Source of the DNA: Bacillota bacterium
GTDB lineage: Bacteria > Bacillota > Clostridia > Lachnospirales > Lachnospiraceae
Assembly: GCA_023391695.1 (NCBI GenBank)
Contig: JAEWAK010000001.1
Coordinates: 62,001 to 126,000 of the forward strand
DNA length: 64,000 nucleotides
Reading direction: 5' to 3'
This document shows positions 7,160-16,407 of this stretch, in pieces. The notes under the pieces are model-generated. The model searched no databases. It was not told the DNA's origin and worked only from the letters and a program-made list of their open reading frames with translations. The translations under genes were made by a program, and so were the position numbers. The stretch's first letter is position 1. Each line of letters opens with the position of its first letter.

Positions 7160-9991
7160 ATGGAAAAGAAATCATATATAAAAATTAAAGGTGCAAGGGT
7201 TCACAATCTGAAAAATGTGGACATTAATGTACCGAGAAATAAGTTGGTAGTGATTACGGGGCTGAGCGGTTCCGGTAAATCCTCCCTGGCATTTGATACG
7301 ATTTACGCAGACGGCCAGCGAAGATATATGGAATCTTTATCATCCTATGCGCGAATGTTTTTAGGGCAGATGGAAAAACCGGAAGTGGAAAGTATAGAAG
7401 GATTATCACCTGCCATTTCCATAGCGCAAAAATCTACAAACCGCAACCCACGTTCGACAGTAGGAACAATCACGGAAATATATGATTATTTAAGGCTGCT
7501 TTATGCCAGGATTGGCATTCCACATTGTCCGAAATGCGGGAGGGTAATAAAAAAACAGTCCGTTGACCAAATGATCGATGCCATTATGGATTTGCCGGAA
7601 GGAACCAGGTTCCAGTTACTTGCACCGATCGTCAGAGGGAAAAAAGGACGTCACGGAAAAATACTGGAACAGGCAAGAAAAAGCGGGTTCGTTCGTGTTA
7701 TCATCAATGGCAGTCTGCGAGAATTGAATGAAAGTATTGAGCTTGACAAAAACAGCAGGCATAATATCAGCATTGTTCTGGACCGGCTGGCAGTAAAAGC
7801 CGGCATTGAACCAAGGCTTACGGATTCCATCGAACATGCCATGAAGCTGTCGGAGGGTATGGCAGTTGTTGATATAGCAGACGGTGAATCATTTACACTT
7901 AGCGCAAATTATGCTTGTCCGGAATGCGGAATCAATTTGGATGAAATTGAACCAAGAAGTTTCTCCTTTAATAATCCCTTTGGTGCCTGCCCGGAATGCA
8001 GCGGTTTAGGTTATAAAATGGAATTTGATGAGGAACTGATGATACCGGATAAGTCCCTTAGTATTGATGAAGGCGCAATCGTTGTTCCCGGCTGGCAGTC
8101 CTCCAAGGAGGAAGGCAGCTTTACCAGGGCTATTTTAAAGGCACTTTCTGAACGGTTTCATTTTAAGCTTAATATACCTTTTGACTCCTATACTAAGGAA
8201 GTGCATGACATACTGCTTTATGGCACGGAGGAAAAAGTAATCGTCTATTATAAAGGAAAACGGGGAGAAGGAACCTATCCTGTTGCATTTGAAGGACTGA
8301 TTAAGAATGCCGAAAGAAGATACAGGGATGGCGCAGAAGTCGTAAGGGCTGAATATGAAACCTATATGAAGATAACCTACTGTAAATCCTGCGGAGGTCA
8401 GAGGTTGAAAAAAGAGGCCCTCGCGGTAACTGTGGCAGACAGAAATATATATGAGACTACTGAATTTTCCATACAGGAATTTTATGACTTTTTTGAAAAT
8501 ATTATGCTTACGGCATTTCAGCAGTCCGTTGCTGAGCAGATACTAAAAGAAATCAAAGCCAGGGCAAAGTTTTTACTTGATGTAGGGTTAAAATATCTTA
8601 CCCTTGCCAGGGGAGCTTTTACATTATCCGGCGGGGAGGCGCAAAGGATCCGGCTTGCGACCCAGATTGGGTCCGGACTTGTCGGAATCACATACATTCT
8701 GGATGAACCCAGCATAGGACTACATCAGCGGGATAATGCCAAGCTCTTAAATACATTATTCCATTTAAGAGATCTGGAAAATACCGTAATTGTTGTGGAA
8801 CATGATGAAGATACCATAAGGGCGGCGGATTATGTGATTGATATTGGGCCTGGTGCCGGTGAACATGGCGGGGAGATCATTGCCGCCGGTACGGCAGAAG
8901 AACTGATAAACAATAAAAACTCCATAACAGGAGCTTATTTAAGCGGTAAATTGTCTATTCCGGTACCGGATACCAGAAGGAATCCGAACGGTTTTCTATG
9001 GGTTCATGGGGCCAGAGAAAATAATCTGAAAAATATTGATGTAGGGTTTCCGTTAGGTGTGGTTACCTGTATTACCGGCGTATCCGGTTCCGGAAAAAGC
9101 ACCCTTGTAAATGAGATATTATATAAAACCCTTGCCAGAAATTTAAACAGAGCAAGGTGTATTCCTGGTAAATGCGATAAAATAGAGGGTATGGAGCAAT
9201 TAAACAAAGTTATTAACGTTGACCAGAGCCCTATAGGCAGGACGCCAAGATCGATTCCTGCAACCTATATAGGGGTATTTGATTTGATTCGGGAATTATT
9301 TGCGGAAACACCGGTGGCAAAGACAAAAGGATATGGGAAAGGAAGGTTCAGTTTCAATGTGAAAGGCGGCAGATGTGAGGCCTGCAGCGGAGACGGAATC
9401 ATAAAAGTGGAGATGAACTTTTTACCGGATGTCTATGTAACCTGTGATACCTGCAAAGGTAAAAGGTTTAACAGGGAAACTCTGGACGTACAATATAAGA
9501 ATAAGAATATCTATGATGTTTTGGAAATGACAGTGGAAGAAGCCCTGACTTATTTTGAAAATGTTCCTAAAATACGTAATAAGATACAGACCCTTTATGA
9601 TGTTGGTTTATCCTATATAAAACTGGGACAATCCTCATCCACCTTATCCGGCGGCGAAGCCCAGAGAATCAAACTCGCAGCCGAACTCAGCAGGCCGGGT
9701 ACCGGTAAAACTATATATATACTCGATGAACCGACGACCGGCCTTCATTTTGCAGACGTTCATAAGTTAACGGAAATTTTAAAAAGATTAGCGGAAAGCG
9801 GAAATACAGTTATCGTTATTGAGCATAATCTTGATTTGATAAAGACGGCGGATTATATTATTGATATGGGGCCGGAAGGAGGAGAGGGAGGCGGAACGGT
9901 AGTATGCCAGGGAAAACCGGAAGAGATAGTAGATATAAAAGAATCTTTTACCGGTGAATATTTGAAAAGATACCTGAAACCTAATTATTGA
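7160..9991 (+). CDS. uvrA: UvrABC excinuclease subunit A
   Basis: A 943-residue UvrA of normal length, the damage-recognition ATPase of nucleotide excision repair that loads UvrB at lesions. Two ABC ATPase modules are present: Walker A GLSGSGKS at residues 34-41 and a second GVSGSGKS near 640. ABC signatures LSGGEAQRIRLA and LSGGEAQRIKLA and the zinc modules HCPKCG, ACPECG...ACPECSG and RCEACSG...TCDTCKG are visible. The UvrB-binding region (about 118-250) is retained. ATG at 7160 follows AGAAGGGAA. It stands alone, without uvrB, downstream of a sigma-factor remnant. Confidence 0.95.
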   Translation: MEKKSYIKIKGARVHNLKNVDINVPRNKLVVITGLSGSGKSSLAFDTIYADGQRRYMESLSSYARMFLGQMEKPEVESIEGLSPAISIAQKSTNRNPRSTVGTITEIYDYLRLLYARIGIPHCPKCGRVIKKQSVDQMIDAIMDLPEGTRFQLLAPIVRGKKGRHGKILEQARKSGFVRVIINGSLRELNESIELDKNSRHNISIVLDRLAVKAGIEPRLTDSIEHAMKLSEGMAVVDIADGESFTLSANYACPECGINLDEIEPRSFSFNNPFGACPECSGLGYKMEFDEELMIPDKSLSIDEGAIVVPGWQSSKEEGSFTRAILKALSERFHFKLNIPFDSYTKEVHDILLYGTEEKVIVYYKGKRGEGTYPVAFEGLIKNAERRYRDGAEVVRAEYETYMKITYCKSCGGQRLKKEALAVTVADRNIYETTEFSIQEFYDFFENIMLTAFQQSVAEQILKEIKARAKFLLDVGLKYLTLARGAFTLSGGEAQRIRLATQIGSGLVGITYILDEPSIGLHQRDNAKLLNTLFHLRDLENTVIVVEHDEDTIRAADYVIDIGPGAGEHGGEIIAAGTAEELINNKNSITGAYLSGKLSIPVPDTRRNPNGFLWVHGARENNLKNIDVGFPLGVVTCITGVSGSGKSTLVNEILYKTLARNLNRARCIPGKCDKIEGMEQLNKVINVDQSPIGRTPRSIPATYIGVFDLIRELFAETPVAKTKGYGKGRFSFNVKGGRCEACSGDGIIKVEMNFLPDVYVTCDTCKGKRFNRETLDVQYKNKNIYDVLEMTVEEALTYFENVPKIRNKIQTLYDVGLSYIKLGQSSSTLSGGEAQRIKLAAELSRPGTGKTIYILDEPTTGLHFADVHKLTEILKRLAESGNTVIVIEHNLDLIKTADYIIDMGPEGGEGGGTVVCQGKPEEIVDIKESFTGEYLKRYLKPNY

Positions 9992-10082
9992 AAAATAGAA
10001 CTGTGAACTGAATGAAGAAGAATTACTATATTTGAGTTTGCATATTAACAGATTATGTTCTCGGGAGGAATCAGGATGTTAT

Positions 10083-10127
10083 AAGAAAAGTGGTACAGAT
10101 TATTATCCTATACCGCTTTTCTTTTTT
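10083..10127 (+). terminator. Rho-independent terminator after uvrA
   Basis: A 13-bp stem with one G-U pair (10083-10095 with 10111-10123) is followed by a T run, 92 bases after the uvrA stop. Confidence 0.85.
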
Positions 10128-10252
10128 ATATGAAAATTAAAATTCTAAATAAAGCATTGAAAGATTATTATATATTTACTTCATTCCTTGAAATTAAAAT
10201 AATTGTATAAAGTGCATGAAAATACTAGAATTGATTTGTGTATTTATACAGA

Positions 10253-10280
10253 TTGTATAATAAAGCAAATCTGTTATAAT
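10253..10280 (+). promoter_or_regulatory. Promoter of the racemase-like gene/ABC operon
   Basis: TTGTAT (10253-10258) and a perfect TATAAT (10275-10280) are spaced by 16 bases. The expected start near 10287 places the operator at 10295-10307 just downstream, suited to repression. Confidence 0.75.
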
Positions 10281-10294
10281 ATATTTAAAGGTAA

Positions 10295-10307
10295 TACGTA
10301 ATACGTA
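10295..10307 (+). promoter_or_regulatory. Operator TACGT-AAT-ACGTA (copy 1)
   Basis: A perfect TACGTnnnACGTA inverted repeat. The GTnnnAC core is the arrangement known for FadR-subfamily GntR regulators. Copies recur at 11001 and 16374 around the GntR gene at 15638. Confidence 0.7.
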
Positions 10308-10329
10308 GTATGAATTAAGGAGGATAGGA

Positions 10330-10989
10330 ATGGGGAAAAAGCTTTATACAATTAATACGGTAAATAATTTTATGGATATCATTTTTAACCCTTTCATGAA
10401 ACCATTTGAAGAGGAAAATCCAGATATCAGCATATACAATATTATGGATGATAGTCTTTTAAAAGAAACCCGTGAACATGGTGGAATAACACCGGCAATC
10501 GCTTCACGTATTCTGAATTATGCAAAGGCCGCTGAAAATTCAGGAGCAGATGGAATTATAGTTACCTGTACATCAGTAAATCAAGCAACAAAAATGATAC
10601 GTCCGCTCTTAAATATTCCAATAATTAATATTGAAGAACCTGTAGCAGAAATGTGCGTTAAAAACGGAACGAAGATAGGAGTGCTTGCAACACTACCAAC
10701 AAGTCCTGCTGCAATTTCAAAAGTGATTCAAGAAAAAGCATATGAAGCAGGAAAAGATATTGAAATTAATGTTTCTGTTGCAGATGGTGCTTTTGATGTA
10801 CTATGTGCCGGTAACAGAAAGAAGCATGATGAAATGGTATGTGAATCACTTTATAAATTAGCAAAACAGGTTGACGTAATTGCTTTTGCACAAATTTCAA
10901 TGAGTTTGCTGGAACATAATGAGTTGGATGTACCGATTTATAAAATAGGTACATCGGGATTATTAAAAATAAAAGAATTGATGATTTAA
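10330..10989 (+). CDS. Aspartate/glutamate racemase-superfamily enzyme
   Basis: A 219-residue member of the Asp/Glu/hydantoin racemase superfamily, which also includes maleate isomerase and arylmalonate decarboxylase. The first catalytic cysteine is visible as VTCTSVN (Cys80). Where the second cysteine of two-cysteine racemases would be, the sequence reads AFAQISMS with Gln188. It may therefore be a one-cysteine isomerase, decarboxylase or related enzyme. ATG at 10330 follows AAGGAGG. It opens the regulon and probably acts on an acid or keto-acid derived from the imported compound. Confidence 0.75.
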   Translation: MGKKLYTINTVNNFMDIIFNPFMKPFEEENPDISIYNIMDDSLLKETREHGGITPAIASRILNYAKAAENSGADGIIVTCTSVNQATKMIRPLLNIPIINIEEPVAEMCVKNGTKIGVLATLPTSPAAISKVIQEKAYEAGKDIEINVSVADGAFDVLCAGNRKKHDEMVCESLYKLAKQVDVIAFAQISMSLLEHNELDVPIYKIGTSGLLKIKELMI

Positions 10990-11000
10990 ATTTATAATTA

Positions 11001-11013
11001 AACGTATGACGTA
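11001..11013 (+). promoter_or_regulatory. Operator-like site (copy 2, one mismatch)
   Basis: AACGT-ATG-ACGTA, one base from the perfect inverted repeat, sits 12-24 bases after the racemase-like stop and 30 bases before the next start. Confidence 0.55.
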
Positions 11014-11042
11014 ATACCTATTATCTTGAAAAGGATTTTAAT

Positions 11043-12311
11043 ATGAAGACAAGACTAACAATAAAACACACACATTTTTATATAAATGATACTATCATTT
11101 ATGGAGATATACCAGGTTGTCCGGAAGAAAAAAAAGGTTTATTAATGAATGCAAGATTCATACAGGGAATTTTCGACGAAAAAAACGATGTAAACAGATT
11201 CAATCGATTCGGACGAAAGTTTGATCCGGCTGTAAACGTCGATCAGATGATCGATGCTTTACCGGAATGGCATGAATTTGGATTAAGAGCAATTACAGTA
11301 GGATTTCAGGGAGGTGGTCCTTGCTATACAGTAGATAGTACAACAATGAATAACAATCCTTTCAGTGAGGACGGTACAAAAATAGAAGAAGCGTATCTTG
11401 AAAGAATGTATAAAGTAATCCGTGCCGCAGATGAGATAGGAATGATAGTAATTGTCAGTTTGTTTTACTGTACACAAAGCCAGTATTTAAAAGATGACGC
11501 TGCAGTAATAGAAGCAACGAAGACAGCAAGCAATTGGCTTAAAAACATAAAGGCAACGAATGTTATTATTGAAATAGCAAATGAACATGATGTGGAAAGT
11601 TATAAAGTACATCCTATTTTGTATAATGACAGGGGAATTGTTGAACTGATTCAGATAGCACAAAGGGAATCCGGCGGAATTCCTGTCGGGTGCAGCGGGA
11701 CAGGGGCTTACTTTTCGGAGAGTATAGGGAAGGCCTCCGATGTGATCCTGATTCATGGCAATAACCAGACGAGGCAGCAATTTTATAATCATATTATGCA
11801 GGCAAAAGCAATTAAACCTGCAAAACCAATTGTCTGCAATGAAGATTCACAGGCGCTGAGCCAAATGGAAGTTGCTCTTAAAAATGGGGTATCGTGGGGA
11901 TACTATAATAATATGACGAAACAGGAACCGCCGGTTAATTGGAAAATTACAAAGGGAGAGGATTTTTATTTTGCAGTCCGTATGGCAGAAGCTTTGGGAA
12001 TAAAAAAGAATGAATTGCCGCTAGAAGATCAGTTTTATTTACAAGGATTTGAACCGGAAATGCAGTATGACGGAAAAAGGTGGATCAGATTGGCGTGCCT
12101 GTATCCGGAAAGAATTAATTATGTTAACTTTTATCGGAATGGAAAGCTTGAAGCAACGGCTTATGATGATCCGTTTACAATTAATTTCCTTTTCAATTGG
12201 TTACAAAAACCTGTTATAAATATTCACCAGGATGAAGAATGGACAGCAGAAATTATACTGGCAGATGGGATAAAAATTTTAAAAAAAGTAATAGTAAACA
12301 ATAATCAGTAA
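11043..12311 (+). CDS. Intracellular glycoside hydrolase-like TIM-barrel protein
   Basis: A 422-residue protein without a signal peptide. It resembles clan-A (GH5-like) beta/alpha barrels. VIIEIANEHDV (Asn180-Glu181) fits the acid/base Asn-Glu motif, and IVCNEDSQ (Glu267) fits the nucleophile strand. A small beta domain follows from about residue 330. It lies between the racemase-like enzyme and the ABC binding protein, so it probably cleaves a short imported glycoside in the cytoplasm. The exact family and specificity are not recognised. ATG at 11043 follows AAAAGGA. Confidence 0.55.
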   Translation: MKTRLTIKHTHFYINDTIIYGDIPGCPEEKKGLLMNARFIQGIFDEKNDVNRFNRFGRKFDPAVNVDQMIDALPEWHEFGLRAITVGFQGGGPCYTVDSTTMNNNPFSEDGTKIEEAYLERMYKVIRAADEIGMIVIVSLFYCTQSQYLKDDAAVIEATKTASNWLKNIKATNVIIEIANEHDVESYKVHPILYNDRGIVELIQIAQRESGGIPVGCSGTGAYFSESIGKASDVILIHGNNQTRQQFYNHIMQAKAIKPAKPIVCNEDSQALSQMEVALKNGVSWGYYNNMTKQEPPVNWKITKGEDFYFAVRMAEALGIKKNELPLEDQFYLQGFEPEMQYDGKRWIRLACLYPERINYVNFYRNGKLEATAYDDPFTINFLFNWLQKPVINIHQDEEWTAEIILADGIKILKKVIVNNNQ

Positions 12312-12329
12312 ATAGCGGAGGTATGGAGG

Positions 12330-13742
12330 ATGAGCAATAAACGATTAAGTTGTGTTTTGGGAATGGTATTATGTGTAACGGTTTTACTTACTGCATGCAA
12401 TGCGAAAGATCCGTCTGCGGGGGAAGCTACAGGAAGTTCGGATAACAGTAATGGTAAAGAAGTGGTAAGAGTTGTGGTTCCCGGTCTTAGTGAAGAAACA
12501 ACAGTGGATCCAATATCCGGCATAAAATCATTAAGTATATCAGATTTTGAAGCTTTCCTGGAAGAAAAAATTCCACAATATGATATACAACTAACGTCAA
12601 TTCCCTGGGATGGATGGATTCAAAAAATGGAAGTGCTGGCTACATCCGGAGAAGTAGACGTAGGATTTTTTACCAATCAGGAAGCAGTTCCAAATTGGTA
12701 TATGGATTTGACAGAATACCTGAAAACAGATGAAAAAGTGAACTTTGATAATTTATCCGATATCTGGATGGATCCGGCGGTTTATTATACAACCTATAAA
12801 TCTTTTAACTATCCTGATGATACCGGTAAAGTGTATGGCTTACCAATGACAATCGGCTGCAATGGGATTATTTATGATACCAAGCTTTTTAAGGAATGGG
12901 GTGTTAAAGAGCCGGATTTAAATATGAGTTTTAGCGATTTAGTCAGCTTGTCAGAGCAGACAACCGGCAATAACCCGGTAACAGGAGAAGTAAATTATGG
13001 AGCTTACCTGATTCCGACCTGGACAGAATGGTATGCAGTCAGTTATGATGCAGTCAAATCATTAAAAAGTGAATCTATGAATATTAAAGATTATAACATC
13101 TCAGAATATGCCGAATATATAAAGAATTCAGAAGAAGTGCGCAATTATTTTAGTGATATTGCCCGGTTAGTAAACAGTGCACCAAATGGTATAGCAACAT
13201 CATCCGGTGCGGAAAACTTTTTGACGGAGAACAATAATATTGCCATAAATTTTGATACCAATAATTTTGTGAAAAAATATATGGCATATGTATATGCAGG
13301 CGATAAAGAAGCTACAGACCGGTATAAAATGATACTTATTCCCAAAGGTGAAAGCGGAATGCAAGGCTTTCCGGAGTTTTTCAGATATTCTATTGTAAAA
13401 AGTTCAAAGAATCCGGATGCAGCGTGGGAAGTAATCAGGGAAATGACAACGAATAAAGATATCGTAGATTTTTACTTAAAAAATTATGCAAGTGATAAGC
13501 TCCCCTGTTTAAAAGATACGTCAGGAATGAGCCTTATGGATTATGAAATTAACAAAGAAAGATATGAATATCAATCAAAAACCACATTCCTTACGGATGA
13601 TTATTGGAACTGGAGAACACCTATCCAGACAGTAAATAATGATCTTATTACCAAATCATGTACGGTAGATGAAGCCGTTAATAATTTTTATAACGGTGTA
13701 ACGAAATGGGTTACCGATTTACAGGCACAATTAAAAAATTAA
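12330..13742 (+). CDS. Carbohydrate ABC transporter substrate-binding lipoprotein
   Basis: A 470-residue family-1 solute-binding protein. The signal peptide ends in a lipobox (VLLTAC, Cys23), so it should be anchored to the outer face of the membrane. Family features include TSIPWDGWIQKMEVLATSGE and KVYGLPMTIGCNGIIYDTKL. It is followed by an intercistronic hairpin and two MalF/MalG-type permeases. No ATPase gene accompanies it, as is common for CUT1 importers that share an MsmX-like ATPase. The ligand is unknown. Confidence 0.88.
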   Translation: MSNKRLSCVLGMVLCVTVLLTACNAKDPSAGEATGSSDNSNGKEVVRVVVPGLSEETTVDPISGIKSLSISDFEAFLEEKIPQYDIQLTSIPWDGWIQKMEVLATSGEVDVGFFTNQEAVPNWYMDLTEYLKTDEKVNFDNLSDIWMDPAVYYTTYKSFNYPDDTGKVYGLPMTIGCNGIIYDTKLFKEWGVKEPDLNMSFSDLVSLSEQTTGNNPVTGEVNYGAYLIPTWTEWYAVSYDAVKSLKSESMNIKDYNISEYAEYIKNSEEVRNYFSDIARLVNSAPNGIATSSGAENFLTENNNIAINFDTNNFVKKYMAYVYAGDKEATDRYKMILIPKGESGMQGFPEFFRYSIVKSSKNPDAAWEVIREMTTNKDIVDFYLKNYASDKLPCLKDTSGMSLMDYEINKERYEYQSKTTFLTDDYWNWRTPIQTVNNDLITKSCTVDEAVNNFYNGVTKWVTDLQAQLKN

Positions 13743-13755
13743 CAGGCCAAAACAG

Positions 13756-13779
13756 GTGGGTGCTGAAAGATGCACCCAC
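13756..13779 (+). other. Intercistronic hairpin between binding-protein and permease genes
   Basis: An 8-bp GC-rich stem (13756-13763 with 13772-13779) without a T tract. Such hairpins often protect the upstream binding-protein mRNA. It covers the ATG at 13770, supporting 13794 as the permease start. Confidence 0.6.
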
Positions 13780-13793
13780 TAAAAGGGGATATT

Positions 13794-14717
13794 ATGAACA
13801 AAATTAAAATCAGAAATCATTTTAGTTGGTATATGCTATTATTTATACCCTTATTAGGTACAATTATTTTTAATATTTATCCGTTAATTCAAACCATAAT
13901 TTCAAGTTTTCAAAATGTAAAAGGCAGTTTTATTGGGCCGGTAAATTATAAAATTATGTTTGGGAGCAGTGAATTCCAGAAATCGATGATTAACACACTT
14001 TATATGGCAGTCTTGGGAGTTGCTTTTAACGTGCCGATTGCGTTTATTATTGCCAGTATGCTTAATAGTATTACCAAATTAAGAAATATTTATAAAGTTA
14101 TATTCCTGCTTCCTATGATTATGTCAATGGTAACAGTTGCAACCATGTTTAAGTACCTGATGATGCCGGATGAAACAGGCTTATTTAATTTTATTTTGGG
14201 TAAATTAGGGATGGAGCCGAAATTATGGCTGAACAGTGTTAAAAGTTCCAGAGAATCATTAGTTTTTATCGCTATCTGGAAAGGTATCGGTTATAATATC
14301 ATTTTATTTTTTGCCGGTATGCAGAGTATTTCAAAAAATCTTTATGAGGCCGCAGAAATTGATGGGGCAAATGAGTGGCATAAGTGGAGATATGTTACAA
14401 TACCGAGTGCTAAAAACACTTTTTCATTTGTATTAGTTACTTCCTGTATTGCCGCCTTAAAAAGATTTACGGAAGCTTATGCGATTGGAGCCGAAGCAGG
14501 AAATCCGGCAGGTTCATTGGAAACAATTATGTTATATATTTATCGGAATTCATTTTCTACCTTAAATTATAAAGATGAAGGACTTGCTTCGGCAGCTTCT
14601 ATTATTCTGTTTTTAATTATACTGGCTGCAACTGGTGTTAACTATTCCTTAACAAATAAAAAAGATGATGGTTATGGGAAAAGTAAGAAAAGAAGAAAGG
14701 CAGGGATTGAAGCATGA
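13794..14717 (+). CDS. Carbohydrate ABC transporter permease (MalF/UgpA type)
   Basis: A 307-residue, six-helix inner-membrane permease. The EAA loop that contacts the ATPase is NLYEAAEIDGANEWHKWRYV. The start at 13794 (MNKIKIRN) has AAAAGGGG six bases upstream; the earlier ATG at 13770 lies in a hairpin. The stop overlaps the next permease start by four bases (ATGA), so the two are translationally coupled. Confidence 0.9.
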   Translation: MNKIKIRNHFSWYMLLFIPLLGTIIFNIYPLIQTIISSFQNVKGSFIGPVNYKIMFGSSEFQKSMINTLYMAVLGVAFNVPIAFIIASMLNSITKLRNIYKVIFLLPMIMSMVTVATMFKYLMMPDETGLFNFILGKLGMEPKLWLNSVKSSRESLVFIAIWKGIGYNIILFFAGMQSISKNLYEAAEIDGANEWHKWRYVTIPSAKNTFSFVLVTSCIAALKRFTEAYAIGAEAGNPAGSLETIMLYIYRNSFSTLNYKDEGLASAASIILFLIILAATGVNYSLTNKKDDGYGKSKKRRKAGIEA

Positions 14718-15553
14718 AAAGAAAATTAAGTCTCTCTAATGTTATTTATTATACTATGCTTTCTATACTTGCTTTGGTAATTTTAATACCCATGATATGG
14801 CTGGTATCTTCCAGTTTTGATTATGTTAAATCTTATTCCCTGCGGTATCCACCGTCACTGTTCCCTAAAAATTTTAGTTTTTTCAATTATGAAATGGCAG
14901 TCAAAAATATACCGATTTTAAAATATCTGTCAAATACTATTATAATAGCAGTACTTAGTTCCCTGTTAAATGTTATAATAGCAACATTAACAGGATTTTG
15001 TCTTTCAAAGGGTAAATTCCCGGGAAAAACAATACTTTTGTTTCTGATTTTGACAAATATGATGATACCTTTTGAAACCAAATTAATGCCGGTCTATCAG
15101 ATTATTAAAACGGTTGGCCTTTCCAATTCATTAATCGGGGTGGTATTACCCAGTGTTATGACAAATGCCATGTATATCTTTTTTGTAAAAACTTTTTGTG
15201 ATGATTTACCTTATGATCTATATGAGGCAGGAGTCATTGATGGTGCAGGTAAACTACGGATTTTCTCAAAAATTTATTTTCCTTTGCTTCAACCAATTAT
15301 AGCGACAATTGTGGTTCTCGATGTAATAAATATTTGGAATGATTTATTATGGCCCATGATTGTTTTAAACAGGGCGGATAAATATACTGTACAAATAGGA
15401 CTGGTTATTTACAATTCCGGCAGTAATGGTACGACGCATGCCGGTACAGCGGTTGCGGTGTCCATGTTAAGTGTTATACCATTAGCAATTATATTTATAT
15501 TTATGCAGAGATATATCGTTCAAAGTATAGCTTTTTCCGGGGTAAAAGAATAA
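14714..15553 (+). CDS. Carbohydrate ABC transporter permease (MalG/UgpE type)
   Basis: A 279-residue second permease. It has the CUT1 N-terminal helix, MMIPFETKLMPVYQIIKTVG in the middle, and the EAA loop DLYEAGVIDGAGKLRIFSKI. It ends in the IVQSIAFSGVKE tail usual for MalG-like proteins. It forms the heterodimeric channel with the preceding gene. Confidence 0.9.
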   Translation: MKRKLSLSNVIYYTMLSILALVILIPMIWLVSSSFDYVKSYSLRYPPSLFPKNFSFFNYEMAVKNIPILKYLSNTIIIAVLSSLLNVIIATLTGFCLSKGKFPGKTILLFLILTNMMIPFETKLMPVYQIIKTVGLSNSLIGVVLPSVMTNAMYIFFVKTFCDDLPYDLYEAGVIDGAGKLRIFSKIYFPLLQPIIATIVVLDVINIWNDLLWPMIVLNRADKYTVQIGLVIYNSGSNGTTHAGTAVAVSMLSVIPLAIIFIFMQRYIVQSIAFSGVKE

Positions 15554-15561
15554 AGTTAGCT

Positions 15562-15590
15562 TTGCCATTATAAGGTTTATATGTTATAAT
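15562..15590 (+). promoter_or_regulatory. Promoter of the GntR regulator gene
   Basis: TTGCCA (15562-15567), a 17-base spacer and a perfect TATAAT (15585-15590). No copy of the TACGTnnnACGTA operator is seen here, so the regulator may not control this promoter directly. Confidence 0.75.
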
Positions 15591-15637
15591 CTCATATAAA
15601 ATGAAAGTATTATATGAAAAGAGGGGATTATTGTAAC

Positions 15638-16321
15638 ATGCAGAATGTAAAGCTAATAGGACAGGATACAGTTGTTAATCAAATTATTGATACGATAAAA
15701 AATATGATTATCAAAGGCGAATATAAAGCCGGTTCAAAATTGCCAAATGAATACGAATTGATTGAGATGTTGAATGTCAGCAGAACTTCCTTGCGTGAAG
15801 CAATGAAAGTCTTATCAGCTATAGGCATTATAGAAATCAGACGCGGTGATGGAACTTATGTATGTTCTCAAATGAATCCCTCCGTATTTGATGATTTAGT
15901 ATACGGTATGATCTTTGATTTATCTTCCAGTGAGGAGTTATTGGAGCTTAGAAAGATTTTAGATGAGGCTACATTAAGAGGAGCTGTTGAAAAAGCAACA
16001 GAGGAAGAAATTAAGAAATTAGAAGAAAATATAAGCTTGCAAACAAAAGCGGTTCAAGAGGGATTTTTTGAAAAAGCCCAGGAATACGACTTGGAATTCC
16101 ATAATATATTAATTGAATGCAGTAAGAACGTATTTTTCATAAGAATTTTAAAGGGAGTTTATTCGTTATTTGCGCAATCGATCAGAGAAACTGTATATAC
16201 ACAGGAAAATGTTGGACCAGAAGGGCATGTTCAAATGGTTAATTGTATTAAAAATAAGGATTATTCTGTAATAAGTACTATTATTGAAGATTCATTATCA
16301 GCATGGAAAAACAAAATTTAA
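15638..16321 (+). CDS. GntR-family regulator, FadR/FCD subfamily
   Basis: A 227-residue regulator. The N-terminal winged helix has KLPNEYELIEMLNVSRTSLR and GDGTYV. The all-helical FCD effector domain includes ELLELRKILDEA, a metal/effector-type FHNILIECS and GPEGHVQMVNCI (His near the C-terminus). ATG at 15638 is preferred over 15614 because GAGGGG precedes it. It is the natural candidate to bind the TACGTnnnACGTA sites at 10295, 11001 and 16374, controlling both flanking operons. FCD regulators usually sense organic acids. Confidence 0.9.
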   Translation: MQNVKLIGQDTVVNQIIDTIKNMIIKGEYKAGSKLPNEYELIEMLNVSRTSLREAMKVLSAIGIIEIRRGDGTYVCSQMNPSVFDDLVYGMIFDLSSSEELLELRKILDEATLRGAVEKATEEEIKKLEENISLQTKAVQEGFFEKAQEYDLEFHNILIECSKNVFFIRILKGVYSLFAQSIRETVYTQENVGPEGHVQMVNCIKNKDYSVISTIIEDSLSAWKNKI

Positions 16322-16330
16322 AGATTAAAA

Positions 16331-16370
16331 TAATTAAAAGGTCATTGGAAAATGACATTTTAATTATTTT
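16331..16370 (+). terminator. Terminator after the GntR gene
   Basis: A 16-bp stem with one mismatch (16331-16346 with 16351-16366), a GGAA loop and TTTT. Confidence 0.75.
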
Positions 16371-16373
16371 AAA

Positions 16374-16386
16374 TACGTATGACGTA
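16374..16386 (+). promoter_or_regulatory. Operator TACGT-ATG-ACGTA (copy 3)
   Basis: A perfect inverted repeat 21 bases upstream of the transketolase start, between the GntR terminator and the operon it probably controls. Confidence 0.7.
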
Positions 16387-16407
16387 TGATGAATTGGAGG
16401 CAAAAAA

